A stretch of 11,381 bases of DNA from an uncultured Pseudomonadota bacterium (GCA_903883985.1 CAISDD010000080.1:1-11381), one strand, 5' to 3'; counted from the first letter of the stretch, positions 1 to 6,956 are shown. Program-made: numbers and translations. Notes: a model not told the origin generated them from the letters alone.

Positions 1-177
1 CAGCACCTCGTCCAGCCGCACTTCCCGCCCCGGTTTCAAGCGCTCGCCCTCCAGGCGCACCCGGCCGCCCTCGATTGCCTCATGCGCCATGACACGAGTC
101 TTGAAAAAACGCGCCGCCCAGAGCCACTTGTCCAGGCGCACACGTTTGCTGTCTATATCCGGGGGTTTTCGCGACAT
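1..177 (-). CDS. hslR: S4-domain RNA-binding heat shock protein Hsp15, N-terminal part (runs off the left edge)
   Basis: The minus-strand frame opens with ATG at 177-175 and stays open for 59 codons to the window edge, so the C-terminus is missing. The protein begins MSRKPPDIDSKRVRLDKWLW, followed by AARFFKTR and then GGRVRLEGERLKPGREVRLDEVL. RLDKWLW..ARFFKTR is the hallmark start of the S4 RNA-binding fold in Hsp15 (HslR) proteins. In Escherichia coli, Hsp15 binds 50S subunits that carry stalled peptidyl-tRNA and helps recycle them; it acts in the cytoplasm. Family members are about 130 residues, so a little under half is visible. No strong Shine-Dalgarno sequence is seen before this ATG, but the start agrees with where the family begins. 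A small exported-protein gene lies 96 bases upstream on the same strand. An S4 protein of another subfamily is possible but less likely. Confidence 0.85.
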   Translation of the reverse strand, partial: MSRKPPDIDSKRVRLDKWLWAARFFKTRVMAHEAIEGGRVRLEGERLKPGREVRLDEVL

Positions 178-273
178 GGGGCGATGATACTCAGGAAACG
201 CTTGCCCACGACCGCCATCTGGGAAACCTCATGCGGCTCACCGTGCTCAGCCGAGACCTTTGCGCGTACACAA

Positions 274-675
274 TCACTCCCGGCCAAAAGCGCGGCAGAA
301 TGCGGCATAGCGAGGCGAGATGCTGTCCAGGTTGCGCTCGCACTGCGCGCGCGCCAGCGACCAGGCTTCATACTGGCAGTGTCGCAAGAGGAATTCCAGA
401 TTCTGCTGGTCGTAGGCTTTGCTGCACTGACGCTGACGCAGCATCTCCTCATCCAGGCCGCAGGCGGAAAGCCGCTCAATATCCGCTGTGCCGCCCGCCT
501 GGCGCTGCGCTTGCAGGCGCAGCGTCAGATGCGAGAACGCATCCGGCTCCAGGCTCCCGAGTTCACCGCAAGCCACGGGGCCCGCTTGGGCGTATCCAGA
601 CAGCCCGACCAAGGCGATGCACAGTGCGATGCGTATTCCCATTCCTATAAGTAATGTCGCGTAACTTGCCTTCAT
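274..675 (-). CDS. Small cysteine-rich exported protein of unknown function
   Basis: I do not recognise this 133-residue protein. It begins with a signal peptide: a hydrophobic run at about residues 12-29 ending in GYAQA, with likely cleavage after residue 31 before GPVACGE. The mature part is about 100 residues, mostly helical and polar, and has six cysteines (36, 72, 84, 100, 112, 127), which would suit disulfides in the periplasm. There is no CxxCH heme motif and no lipobox. The start is uncertain. ATG at 675 is used here; ATG at 642 would give a more classical 20-residue signal peptide, and neither has a good ribosome site. A start further upstream at 735 is unlikely because it would translate the GC-rich repeat at 694-730. 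The gene lies between the chemoreceptor gene and hslR, on the same strand. That it is real rests on the signal peptide and the cysteine pattern. Confidence 0.6.
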   Translation of the reverse strand: MKASYATLLIGMGIRIALCIALVGLSGYAQAGPVACGELGSLEPDAFSHLTLRLQAQRQAGGTADIERLSACGLDEEMLRQRQCSKAYDQQNLEFLLRHCQYEAWSLARAQCERNLDSISPRYAAFCRAFGRE

Positions 676-693
676 TAAGCTGCCGGCGCAGGT

Positions 694-730
694 CCTCATC
701 CCCGGCCCTTCCCCCGGAGGGAAAAGGGGG
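694..730. repeat. GC-rich intergenic repeat with an imperfect hairpin, possible terminator
   Basis: This stretch begins CCTCATCCCCGGCCCTTCCC and continues with a G-rich arm. The C-rich half can pair imperfectly with the G-rich half around CCGG. It resembles the CCCTCACCCC..CCCTCTCCC elements common between genes in beta- and gammaproteobacteria. A second, partial copy occurs at the right edge of the window (11363-11381). It begins two bases beyond the chemoreceptor stop codon, so on the minus strand it could end that transcript or stabilise its 3' end. There is no clean run of T residues after the stem. Confidence 0.5.
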
Positions 731-731
731 T

Positions 732-2369
732 TCAAGTCTTGAATCGACTTACGGTGCCTTGAAGTTCAGCCGCAAGTGACTTCAGTTTGCGCGCAGCGGC
801 GGCAGTCTGACTGGCTGCCTGGCTGTTTTCGTGCGCCATGGCCGCGATACTTTCTATGCCATGCTCCACCTTGCCCCCCACCAGACGTTGCTCGGAGGTG
901 GCAATGGCGATGTTATCCAACCCCTGCCCGACTTCAACGACGGATGCACTTGCGGCCGACAGTATGCCGGCGACCAGCGAAACCGTCTCGTGACTGCTCG
1001 CAATATGACCCACAGCCAGGTCGATGGAATGGGTAAGAGACTTCGATTGCTGTTCTAGCGTATGGGTGATGGCGTCGATTTCATCGGCAGAGGTGGAAGA
1101 TTTTTCCGCCAGCTTACGCACTTCGTCGGCCACTACGGCAAAGCCACGCCCCATTTCACCGGCTCGTGCCGCTTCGATGGCGGCATTGAGAGCAAGAAGG
1201 TTGGTCTGATCAGCGATTTCCTTGACCTGGCCGGTGATATGCGTGATCGCCTCGGCGCTGGAAACGAAGTGACTGACGGCGTCGGCGACACCACGCACGG
1301 TGGACTCGACCAGATCCACCCCCTCATTGAGGCTGGACAAGCTGGCATTACCCTCCCCGGATCGCTTCTGGCTCTCACGCGATAACATGCGTACTTGTTC
1401 GGCGTTCTCCGCCACCGAGGCGATGCTGGCCACCATTTCCTGGACGGCACTGGCGGCGCCGACCGAGGTATCACTCTGGCCTTGCGAAGAATGGGCGACA
1501 TAGTCGGCACTGGCCACCAACTGGCTGGCGGCCGCCGCCACCTGGGTGGCCGAATTACCAACCTGATGTACGAGTTCAGAAAATTTAACCATCATCTCGT
1601 TAAACACGGCCGAAGCCTCTCCAATCTCGTCCTTGCCCCGCACTTCCAGACGGCGGCTGAGGTCGCCTTCACCAGAGGCAATGGCGCGCAAACTGACTAC
1701 CATCTCCTTGATCGGGTTGGTGACCACACCACGGATAAAATACCAGATGAAGCCCAGCACCAGCAGACTGGCAATAAGCGCCACCGCCAGGGTTTGCAGT
1801 TGCTGGCGAGCGGCCATCTGCGCCACATTGCTCAGCGAAATCTTCATGCTGATGACGCCGAGCGAGGCATTTTCGTTGGCGTCGTGACATTTTCGACAGT
1901 TCTTGCCGAGATAGTTGGTGAAGTTTTTCATGGGACGAATCGCCAACAGGTATGGGCCTTGCGCGTCCTCGTGAACCTCGGTCAGATCCCGACCATTGCG
2001 CATGACCTGGGATTCCGACTCCGTTGGTTTTGGCAGACCGCGTATCTTCTCCGGGGTTTTTGCATCCTCCACCCCGAGGAAGGCCTGTTCATTCGAGACC
2101 ACCCGTAATTCGCGGATGGCTTTCAATTGCTTGATCTGGTCGAGTAGCAAGTGACCCTTGTACTCGGGGTTGGCCATCATCAAGGCAGTCAGGCCCGCCA
2201 GCGTGGAATCATGCATGCTGAGAGAGAAATCCTCTGCTTGCTCAACCGCCGCATTCCAGTTTTCATGGCTCTCCCAGAGGATCACCCCTACCCAGGTGAC
2301 GATCAGTACCAGCCAGATCGAGGCCGTCAAGCGGACCCAAATTTTCAAATCAGCGAACCGCAACATCAT
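732..2369 (-). CDS. Methyl-accepting chemotaxis protein with a periplasmic c-type heme sensor domain
   Basis: This 545-residue transmembrane chemoreceptor signals to CheA/CheW. The visible domains are: a short cytoplasmic N-terminus; membrane helix 1 (about 11-32); a periplasmic sensor (about 33-190); membrane helix 2 (about 191-213); HAMP (about 214-268, with NPI and GEGDLSRR); and the cytoplasmic signalling domain. The conserved hairpin tip is at about 382-425 (VKEIADQTNLLALNAAIEAA, then GRGFAVVADEVRKLAE). The sensor holds CRKCH at residues 158-162, a covalent heme c attachment motif, so redox potential, oxygen, NO or another heme ligand is a plausible stimulus. Heme-binding chemoreceptor sensor domains of this general kind are known, for example in Geobacter. 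The C-terminus (SRFKT) has no CheR-tethering pentapeptide. Two adjacent ATGs (2369, 2366) follow GGAG; the second is better spaced at 7 bases. The cytochrome c gene lies 112 bases upstream on the same strand and may be cotranscribed. Confidence 0.93.
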   Translation of the reverse strand: MMLRFADLKIWVRLTASIWLVLIVTWVGVILWESHENWNAAVEQAEDFSLSMHDSTLAGLTALMMANPEYKGHLLLDQIKQLKAIRELRVVSNEQAFLGVEDAKTPEKIRGLPKPTESESQVMRNGRDLTEVHEDAQGPYLLAIRPMKNFTNYLGKNCRKCHDANENASLGVISMKISLSNVAQMAARQQLQTLAVALIASLLVLGFIWYFIRGVVTNPIKEMVVSLRAIASGEGDLSRRLEVRGKDEIGEASAVFNEMMVKFSELVHQVGNSATQVAAAASQLVASADYVAHSSQGQSDTSVGAASAVQEMVASIASVAENAEQVRMLSRESQKRSGEGNASLSSLNEGVDLVESTVRGVADAVSHFVSSAEAITHITGQVKEIADQTNLLALNAAIEAARAGEMGRGFAVVADEVRKLAEKSSTSADEIDAITHTLEQQSKSLTHSIDLAVGHIASSHETVSLVAGILSAASASVVEVGQGLDNIAIATSEQRLVGGKVEHGIESIAAMAHENSQAASQTAAAARKLKSLAAELQGTVSRFKT

Positions 2370-2430
2370 GCGTCTCCATATTCTTCACCCGACACCGGTC
2401 GTCGGATGAAAGGAATGAGATGGGAACAGG

Positions 2431-2443
2431 TCCGGCAGCCGGA
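2431..2443. repeat. Short perfect inverted repeat between the cytochrome and chemoreceptor genes
   Basis: TCCGGCAGCCGGA reads as its own reverse complement around a central base and could form a 5-bp stem with a 3-base loop. It lies in the 112-base gap between the cytochrome stop and the chemoreceptor start. It could be an attenuating or RNA-stabilising hairpin or a protein-binding site. There is no T-run, so it is not a typical terminator. It may also be chance in GC-rich DNA. Confidence 0.3.
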
Positions 2444-2481
2444 AACTTCCAGCACAGCGACCCGTTACCACGCTCAGTGAC

Positions 2482-2826
2482 TTATTTGGCCAGCGAGCGA
2501 ATCCAGCCAATCAAGTTATTGATGGCAGACTTGTCGTTCGTCTTGATGATGTCATGCACATCCTCACCCCCATCCAAATCCTTGACTTTGGGGCCGGTGG
2601 TGATCTGCCACAGCAACTTGGCATCGGCATCCTTCATGCCCTTGTACTTGCCTGCAATCGTCGTAAGAGATCTGGCAGTCTTATCCCGGTCTACGCCGTG
2701 ACACTTAAGACAGCCTTCCTTCTTGGCAAGTGCCCGAGCCGCTTCGGCATCAACGGCGCTGTTGGCGATCTGCGGGCAGGTCAGTGCCGCGACGGTAACG
2801 ATCGCGCAGATAATCGATGCTTTCAT
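2482..2826 (-). CDS. Small periplasmic c-type cytochrome
   Basis: This 114-residue precursor has a signal peptide (MKASIICAIV, then AALTCPQIANSA), with likely cleavage after residue 24. The mature protein is about 90 residues and has one heme site, CLKCH at 39-43, inside the usual class I opening AKKEGCLKCHGVD. It closes with a typical helix (INNLIGWIRSLAK). It should carry electrons in the periplasm. In cytochrome c551-type proteins the sixth heme ligand is a Met shortly before the last helix. Here the matching stretch reads GGEDVHDIIKTND, with no Met but a His at 91, so bis-His ligation is possible. Met64 lies further upstream. The start at 2826 is supported by the signal peptide and by AGAGG six bases before it; an in-frame ATG at 2907 would overlap the predicted promoter. 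The heme chemoreceptor gene follows on the same strand. Confidence 0.9.
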   Translation of the reverse strand: MKASIICAIVTVAALTCPQIANSAVDAEAARALAKKEGCLKCHGVDRDKTARSLTTIAGKYKGMKDADAKLLWQITTGPKVKDLDGGEDVHDIIKTNDKSAINNLIGWIRSLAK

Positions 2827-2897
2827 GTTGGGCCTCTGTCTCGGTGCGTTGCGGGAAATTTCCACGGACGGTCTGTACATCTCGGCTCTATAGTCCT

Positions 2898-2925
2898 TTT
2901 TCGGCACATCAAACGAACAACTTTA
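2898..2925 (-). promoter_or_regulatory. Candidate sigma-28 (FliA) promoter for the cytochrome c/chemoreceptor genes
   Basis: Read on the minus strand, this is TAAAGTTG, 12 bases, then GCCGAAAA. The FliA consensus is TAAAGTTT-N11-GCCGATAA, so the -35 box matches 7 of 8 and the -10 box 7 of 8. The spacer is one base longer than usual, which lowers confidence. A transcript starting about 8-10 bases downstream would have a leader of about 60 bases before the cytochrome ATG at 2826. No clear sigma-70 promoter was seen in the 198-base gap up to rlhA. Confidence 0.5.
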
Positions 2926-3024
2926 GGCAAGCACGCGCCGCGCTCCTGTCCGTGCATTGCGCGCAGCATTATGCCGAACGGGTGGCGGTACGACAATCAA
3001 TGCCCGCCGTTCCGTGCGTGTCGC

Positions 3025-4974
3025 CTATGTTCGTGGCGTGTGGTAAGTCAGCGGCACCGTCGTGGGCGGGGCAGATTTCAGGATGTGTTTTTTCATTTTT
3101 CCCGAGACGTGCATCTCGCAGGCGCGGCAGTCGAATGTCAGGGTGAGACGTTCATGGCCATTCACCAGCATCATGGGTTCGGCGCGGACCTGGCCTTGCA
3201 CGCCGGTCACCCCACGGGCCTGCTTCGGGCAGAGGCTGAAGGAATAGCGCAGGCAGTGCTTGGTGATCATCAAGGAAACCAGGTCGGGCTCTTTATGCGC
3301 CTCAAAAGCGGCGGCGATCAGCCTCACGCCGTGCGCCTCATAAAACCTGCGGGCGGCCCGGTTGTAGACGTTGGCGAGGTAGGTGAGTCCCGCTTCCGGG
3401 TAGATCGCGGGCGGCTCCGTGGCGGCTCGGCGCACGGGCCGCAGGTAGGTTTCAAGGCGCGCCGCTTCCAGTTTCTCCACCGCATCGCGCCGCAATTTAG
3501 TCAGCGTGGACGCTGGCAAGAACCAGGGCTGGCTCCATTGCAGCGTCAGTTCCAGCAGCGCGAAATCGCTGCCACCGAAGCGCGAGAGCCGCTCGCGCAA
3601 ATGCTCCTCGGCACTGCCCGGATCGCGCGCCGGCTGTTTTTCCCCGTCCAGGCAGGCCGTGGCCGTGCAACCATCGGCATCGTGCAGGGTCAGGGAAAAG
3701 CCTGACTCAGTCTCAATAAAGTTGGCCCAGAGGTCGATGTGCCTTAGCGCCGACTCTTTGTGCAGCGCCAGTTCCCAGGCGTGGTCGCGGTTGCGGCTGA
3801 TTGCAAGTCCCGGGCGCAAGCCAGCCAGGGACGCCAGAGGCTCGTTCGGATGGACGCGCCAGAGCGATGGCGCGACCGCTTCCACCGTGTTCGCCTGCAT
3901 ACCAACGATCTCGCGCTTGTTCAGCCAGGTCAGCCCATCGCCATTGGCCAGCGCCGCCGACGTTTCGACCTCGAACCAGTCGGGGCCAATGCGCGCCACC
4001 ATTCCCACTGCCAGGCCGACGAAGGCGGGACTGTCGAAAGCGCCGATGTCGCCCGATCTGCCGTGGACGAAATAATCCGTTGAGCCGCGATGGAAGGTCT
4101 TGTCCGGGTCGGGCGCAAACAGAAGTTGCGTGCGACCGCTGGAAGCGCGCACCAGATCAGGGCGCCGTTCCAGGATTTCGTCGAGCAACAGGCGGTAATG
4201 GCCGGTGATGTTTTTCACATAGCCCATGTCCTTGTAGCGCCCCTCGATCTTGAAGCTGCGGATGCCGGCGGAGATCAGGGCGTCGAGGTTGGCACTCTGG
4301 TTGTTGTCTTTGAGCGACAGCAGATGCCGGTCGAAGGCGACCACCCTGCCCTGATGATCTTCCAGCGTGTAGGGCAGGCGGCAGGCTTGGGAGCAGTCGC
4401 CGCGATTGGCGCTGCGCCCGGTGTGAGCATGGCTGATGTTGCACTGTCCGGAAAAAGCCACGCACAGCGCGCCGTGGATGAAGAATTCCAACACGGTATC
4501 GGCCGGGACGGCAGCGCGGATGGACGCGATTTCCCGCAGAGTCAGTTCCCGTGCCAGCACGATCTGTGAAAAACCCACATCGGCCAGAAAGCGCGCTTTC
4601 TCTGGCGTTCGGATGTCGCATTGCGTCGAGGCGTGCAAGGCGATCGGCGGCAGATCCTGCAACAGGAGTCCCATGTCCTGGACGATCAACGCGTCCACGC
4701 CGGCATCGTACAATTCACGGACGAGGCGGCGCGCCGGCTCCAGCTCCGCGTCGTGCAAAATGGTGTTGAGGGTGGCGAAGACGCGCGCGCGGTAACGGTG
4801 TGCGAACGCCACAAGAGCCGCGATCTCGCTCACCGTATTTCCGGCGTTGACGCGCGCGCCGAAGGCCGGCCCGCCGATATAGACCGCGTCGGCGCCGTGC
4901 AAGATGGCCGCGCGGCCTATTTCCGCGGTCTTGGCGGGGGCGAGCAGTTCGAGGTGGGGATTGGGTTGGGACAT
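3025..4974 (-). CDS. rlhA: 23S rRNA 5-hydroxycytidine C2501 synthase, peptidase U32 family
   Basis: This 649-residue protein matches Escherichia coli RlhA (YdcP, 653 residues) in length and along its whole sequence as I recall it. RlhA hydroxylates C2501 of 23S rRNA near the peptidyl transferase centre. The U32 signature is EFFIHGALCVAFSGQCNIS, and the four cysteines of the family iron-sulfur cluster are C171, C178, C194 and C198. Other conserved blocks are ILHGADAVYIGGP near 24-36, FKIEGRYKDMGYVKNITGHY at 241-260 and FHRGSTDYFV near 294-303. The C-terminal region absent from the shorter relative TrhP is present and has a second cysteine set: C574, C582, C616 and C619. Despite the family name it is not expected to be a protease. 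Its start faces the REC-HATPase gene across a 150-base divergent gap. Only a weak AGG precedes the ATG. The cytochrome gene follows 198 bases downstream on the same strand, probably as a separate unit. Confidence 0.93.
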   Translation of the reverse strand: MSQPNPHLELLAPAKTAEIGRAAILHGADAVYIGGPAFGARVNAGNTVSEIAALVAFAHRYRARVFATLNTILHDAELEPARRLVRELYDAGVDALIVQDMGLLLQDLPPIALHASTQCDIRTPEKARFLADVGFSQIVLARELTLREIASIRAAVPADTVLEFFIHGALCVAFSGQCNISHAHTGRSANRGDCSQACRLPYTLEDHQGRVVAFDRHLLSLKDNNQSANLDALISAGIRSFKIEGRYKDMGYVKNITGHYRLLLDEILERRPDLVRASSGRTQLLFAPDPDKTFHRGSTDYFVHGRSGDIGAFDSPAFVGLAVGMVARIGPDWFEVETSAALANGDGLTWLNKREIVGMQANTVEAVAPSLWRVHPNEPLASLAGLRPGLAISRNRDHAWELALHKESALRHIDLWANFIETESGFSLTLHDADGCTATACLDGEKQPARDPGSAEEHLRERLSRFGGSDFALLELTLQWSQPWFLPASTLTKLRRDAVEKLEAARLETYLRPVRRAATEPPAIYPEAGLTYLANVYNRAARRFYEAHGVRLIAAAFEAHKEPDLVSLMITKHCLRYSFSLCPKQARGVTGVQGQVRAEPMMLVNGHERLTLTFDCRACEMHVSGKMKKHILKSAPPTTVPLTYHTPRT

Positions 4975-5056
4975 GGCGCGGCCTGGGCTTGGAGTCGCAA
5001 CGGACTATATCCCATGGGCAAGAGCGGCGTCCCCACCACGAAAACTCGGGTCACAC

Positions 5057-5078
5057 TCAAGTTTCCATCAAGTTTCCA
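5057..5078 (+). repeat. 11-bp tandem direct repeat covering the sigma-28 -35 box
   Basis: TCAAGTTTCCA occurs twice, back to back, at 5057-5067 and 5068-5078. The second copy supplies the -35 element of the promoter at 5068-5094. The first copy has no -10 sequence at the right distance. The repeat may be a tandem duplication or a paired protein-binding site. Confidence 0.85.
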
Positions 5079-5094
5079 GAATGCTTGCCGATAG
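5068..5094 (+). promoter_or_regulatory. Sigma-28 (FliA) flagellar-class promoter for the REC-HATPase gene
   Basis: The sequence reads TCAAGTTT (5068-5075), exactly 11 bases, then GCCGATAG (5087-5094). The FliA consensus is TAAAGTTT-N11-GCCGATAA, so 14 of 16 defined bases match with ideal spacing. The predicted transcript start is near 5101, giving a leader of about 24 bases before the ATG at 5125. This places the downstream gene in the late flagellar/chemotaxis regulon. The sequence match is directly visible; the activity is inferred. Confidence 0.85.
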
Positions 5095-5124
5095 TACGGA
5101 CATCCTCTCTGTAGCCCCACAACC

Positions 5125-6066
5125 ATGCTCCCCTATTTACTGGTTGCCGAAGACGACCTGATTAGCCGTGAAATCCTCAGGGAAAACCTGGAGGATGCTG
5201 GCTATGTGGTGGATGCCGCCGAAGATGGCGACGCCGCCTGGGCGCTACTTACGGCCAATCCCGAGCGTTACTGTGCCGTCCTGCTCGACCGCCTGATGCC
5301 AGGCATCGATGGCATCGAGGTGTTGCGCCGACTGAAGGCGGATGAGGCGCTCACGCACGTCCCCGTGGTAATGCAAAGTGGCCTGGTCAAACCCGAGGAG
5401 GTACTCGAAGGGCTGCGAGGCGGCGCCTATTACTACCTCACCAAACCGTTTTCCGCCGAAACCATGCTGGCCATCGTCGCCACCGCGGTGCGCGATTACC
5501 GACATGCCGTGTATCTGCGCGAAGAAGCCCGCAAGGCCGCACGAACTCTGATCCACCTCGAACATGCCTCCTTTTCCTTTCGCACGACCGATGAGGCGCG
5601 CGACATCGCCACCCTCCTGGCCAACGCCTGTCCGAACAGCGAGCGGGTCGTGCTCGGCCTGTCGGAACTGATGCTCAATGCCGTGGAGCACGGCAACCTC
5701 GCCATCAGCTACCAGGAAAAGTCGCAGTTGATCGCGCGCAATGCCTTGGGCGAGGAAATCGAGCGACGTCTGGCGGATCCGCTCACAGGATCCCGCCGCG
5801 CGCGCGTCGAGTTCGAGCGCCGCGGCGAAACCCTGCATTTTAATCTGCGCGATCAGGGCGCTGGCTTCGATTGGCGAGAGTTTATCGAGATGCGTCCGGA
5901 GCGCGCCTTCGATACCCACGGTCGTGGCATCGCCATGGCGAAGTTGCTGAGTTTCGCCAGTCTGGAATACTTGGGCTGCGGTAACGAAGTGCGCGCCACG
6001 GTCAAGATCGACGCCAAGGCGATGATGGCGGAGGGTACGCTGAGGTTCACCACCCGCGAACGCTGA
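5125..6066 (+). CDS. Response regulator receiver domain fused to an RsbW-type HATPase domain
   Basis: This is a 313-residue soluble protein. Residues 1-125 are a receiver (REC) domain: acidic pair E9-D10-D11, phospho-acceptor D55 in LLDRLMPG, switch S85, and K107 in LTKPF. A short helical linker follows (about 126-145). Residues about 146-296 are a GHKL ATPase of the HATPase_c_2/RsbW anti-sigma kind: N-box ELMLNAVEHGN with E181, N185 and H189; ATP-lid motif RDQGAGFDW with D243; then HGRGIAMAK at 265-273. A charged insertion (about 193-224) follows the N-box. There is no DHp phosphotransfer helix and no PP2C domain, so this is not a classical histidine kinase and it lacks the phosphatase of HsbR-like switches. 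It could be a phosphorylation-controlled serine kinase of an anti-sigma-antagonist partner, or could bind a target directly. No clear ribosome site precedes the ATG. The FliA promoter upstream links it to motility or chemotaxis. Confidence 0.88.
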   Translation: MLPYLLVAEDDLISREILRENLEDAGYVVDAAEDGDAAWALLTANPERYCAVLLDRLMPGIDGIEVLRRLKADEALTHVPVVMQSGLVKPEEVLEGLRGGAYYYLTKPFSAETMLAIVATAVRDYRHAVYLREEARKAARTLIHLEHASFSFRTTDEARDIATLLANACPNSERVVLGLSELMLNAVEHGNLAISYQEKSQLIARNALGEEIERRLADPLTGSRRARVEFERRGETLHFNLRDQGAGFDWREFIEMRPERAFDTHGRGIAMAKLLSFASLEYLGCGNEVRATVKIDAKAMMAEGTLRFTTRER

Positions 6067-6128
6067 ACTCCACCACACCCGGAACCCGCTGGGGCTGGCG
6101 CAGAGCAATGACCACGACGGCGGGCTGG

Positions 6129-6134
6129 TATAGA
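6129..6134 (+). promoter_or_regulatory. Possible -10 element for the FecR-cyclase-lipoprotein operon
   Basis: TATAGA (followed by AT) lies about 30 bases before the FecR-domain start at 6165, in a 98-base gap after the REC-HATPase gene. No convincing -35 hexamer is seen at the right distance, so it would be a weak or activator-dependent promoter. Read-through from the FliA promoter upstream is also possible, because no terminator is evident in the gap. Confidence 0.35.
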
Positions 6135-6164
6135 ATCCTAAGCAAACTGATCGAGGTGCAGTCC

Positions 6165-6908
6165 ATGTTCCTACTGAAGTGTTTCATGGCGCTGCCGATC
6201 CTGGTCATGGCCGCCCATGCTCTGGCCGACTGCCCACCCGTGGCCAAGCTGGTGGCCTTCGATGGCCAGGTCAGCATCAAACCGGCCGGCCGGGTATTGA
6301 AGACCAGTCCCGGCGCCCTGCCCAGACCGCTATGCGCCGGGGACGAGGTTCATACTTTCGCCGGGCGCGCGCTGGTCAACGATGGCCGTACGTCCGTAGC
6401 CGTTGACCAGTTCAGCGTCGCCGCCTTCACCGCCGCCGGAAAATCCGCACTGAACCAGGGCCAGGCCCTGTTCGAGGTGAGCAAGCGCAAGGCGGAGGCC
6501 GGCGTGGAAGTAAAAACCCGGTTGTCGGTGATCGGCGTCAAAGGCACCCGTTTCCTGGTCGGCGACAAGAATGACGGGGTCGCTGTCGTACTCGACCAGG
6601 GCCAGGTTGAGATCACCAGCACCCAAGGCCCGGTGGGCTATTTCCGGGAGAAGGCGACGGCGAAACCCGCGGACGAGGATTTCGAGGCCTATGCCCGGCA
6701 CAAAACCGAGGCGATCGCTGCTGGCAGGGCAGCATTCGAGCAGTACAAGACCCAAGTGCAGCGCGAATTCGTGGCTTATGTGGAAAACCTGACTCTGGAA
6801 GCGGGCAAGGAATTGGTGACGGTCGGCCGCGTGGCCGTGGAGCGGGATATCAGCAACGAGTCCGCCGATTCGATCAAGGCGCTCAGCGCATGGCTAGGCA
6901 CCCGGTAG
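6165..6908 (+). CDS. Secreted FecR-domain protein
   Basis: This is a 247-residue protein with an N-terminal signal peptide (MFLLKCFMALPILVMAAHALA), likely cut after residue 21, so it should be periplasmic. A FecR-type beta domain spans about 24-165. It starts AKLVAFDGQVSIKP and includes the core TRLSVIGVKGTRFLV near 118-132, which is typical of FecR-domain proteins. Residues 165-245 are charged and helical with no recognised motif. Cysteines at 23 and 57 could pair. Unlike classical FecR it has no cytoplasmic anti-sigma part, and there is no sigma factor or TonB receptor beside it. Stand-alone periplasmic FecR proteins often sit next to CHASE2 cyclases, as here, and may act as a ligand-binding or scaffold partner. 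The start at 6165 is preferred over an in-frame ATG at 6108 because of the signal peptide and GAGG eight bases before it. The cyclase follows after 48 bases. Confidence 0.88.
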   Translation: MFLLKCFMALPILVMAAHALADCPPVAKLVAFDGQVSIKPAGRVLKTSPGALPRPLCAGDEVHTFAGRALVNDGRTSVAVDQFSVAAFTAAGKSALNQGQALFEVSKRKAEAGVEVKTRLSVIGVKGTRFLVGDKNDGVAVVLDQGQVEITSTQGPVGYFREKATAKPADEDFEAYARHKTEAIAAGRAAFEQYKTQVQREFVAYVENLTLEAGKELVTVGRVAVERDISNESADSIKALSAWLGTR

Positions 6909-6956
6909 GCCTGGAAAACCCCGGCTGCCAACCTGTTCAATCCAATTCCAAAGCGT

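Noticed and set aside
2370..2481. A FliA-like promoter directly upstream of the chemoreceptor (GGAAGTTT and GCCGGA on the minus strand).
   Set aside because: The two boxes are only 6 bases apart and the -10 box is poor, so it cannot work as a sigma-28 site.
2554..3705. A 383-codon open plus-strand frame opposite the cytochrome and rlhA genes.
   Set aside because: It lies antisense to two well-recognised genes and has no recognisable domain; long antisense frames are common in GC-rich DNA.
3025..4974. Annotation as a collagenase-like U32 protease.
   Set aside because: Full-length agreement with RlhA and the four iron-sulfur cysteines fit an rRNA hydroxylation enzyme; the protease label is a historical family name.
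6165..6908. A FecI/FecR iron-siderophore signalling system.
   Set aside because: There is no sigma factor or TonB-dependent receptor here, and the protein is secreted with no cytoplasmic anti-sigma region.
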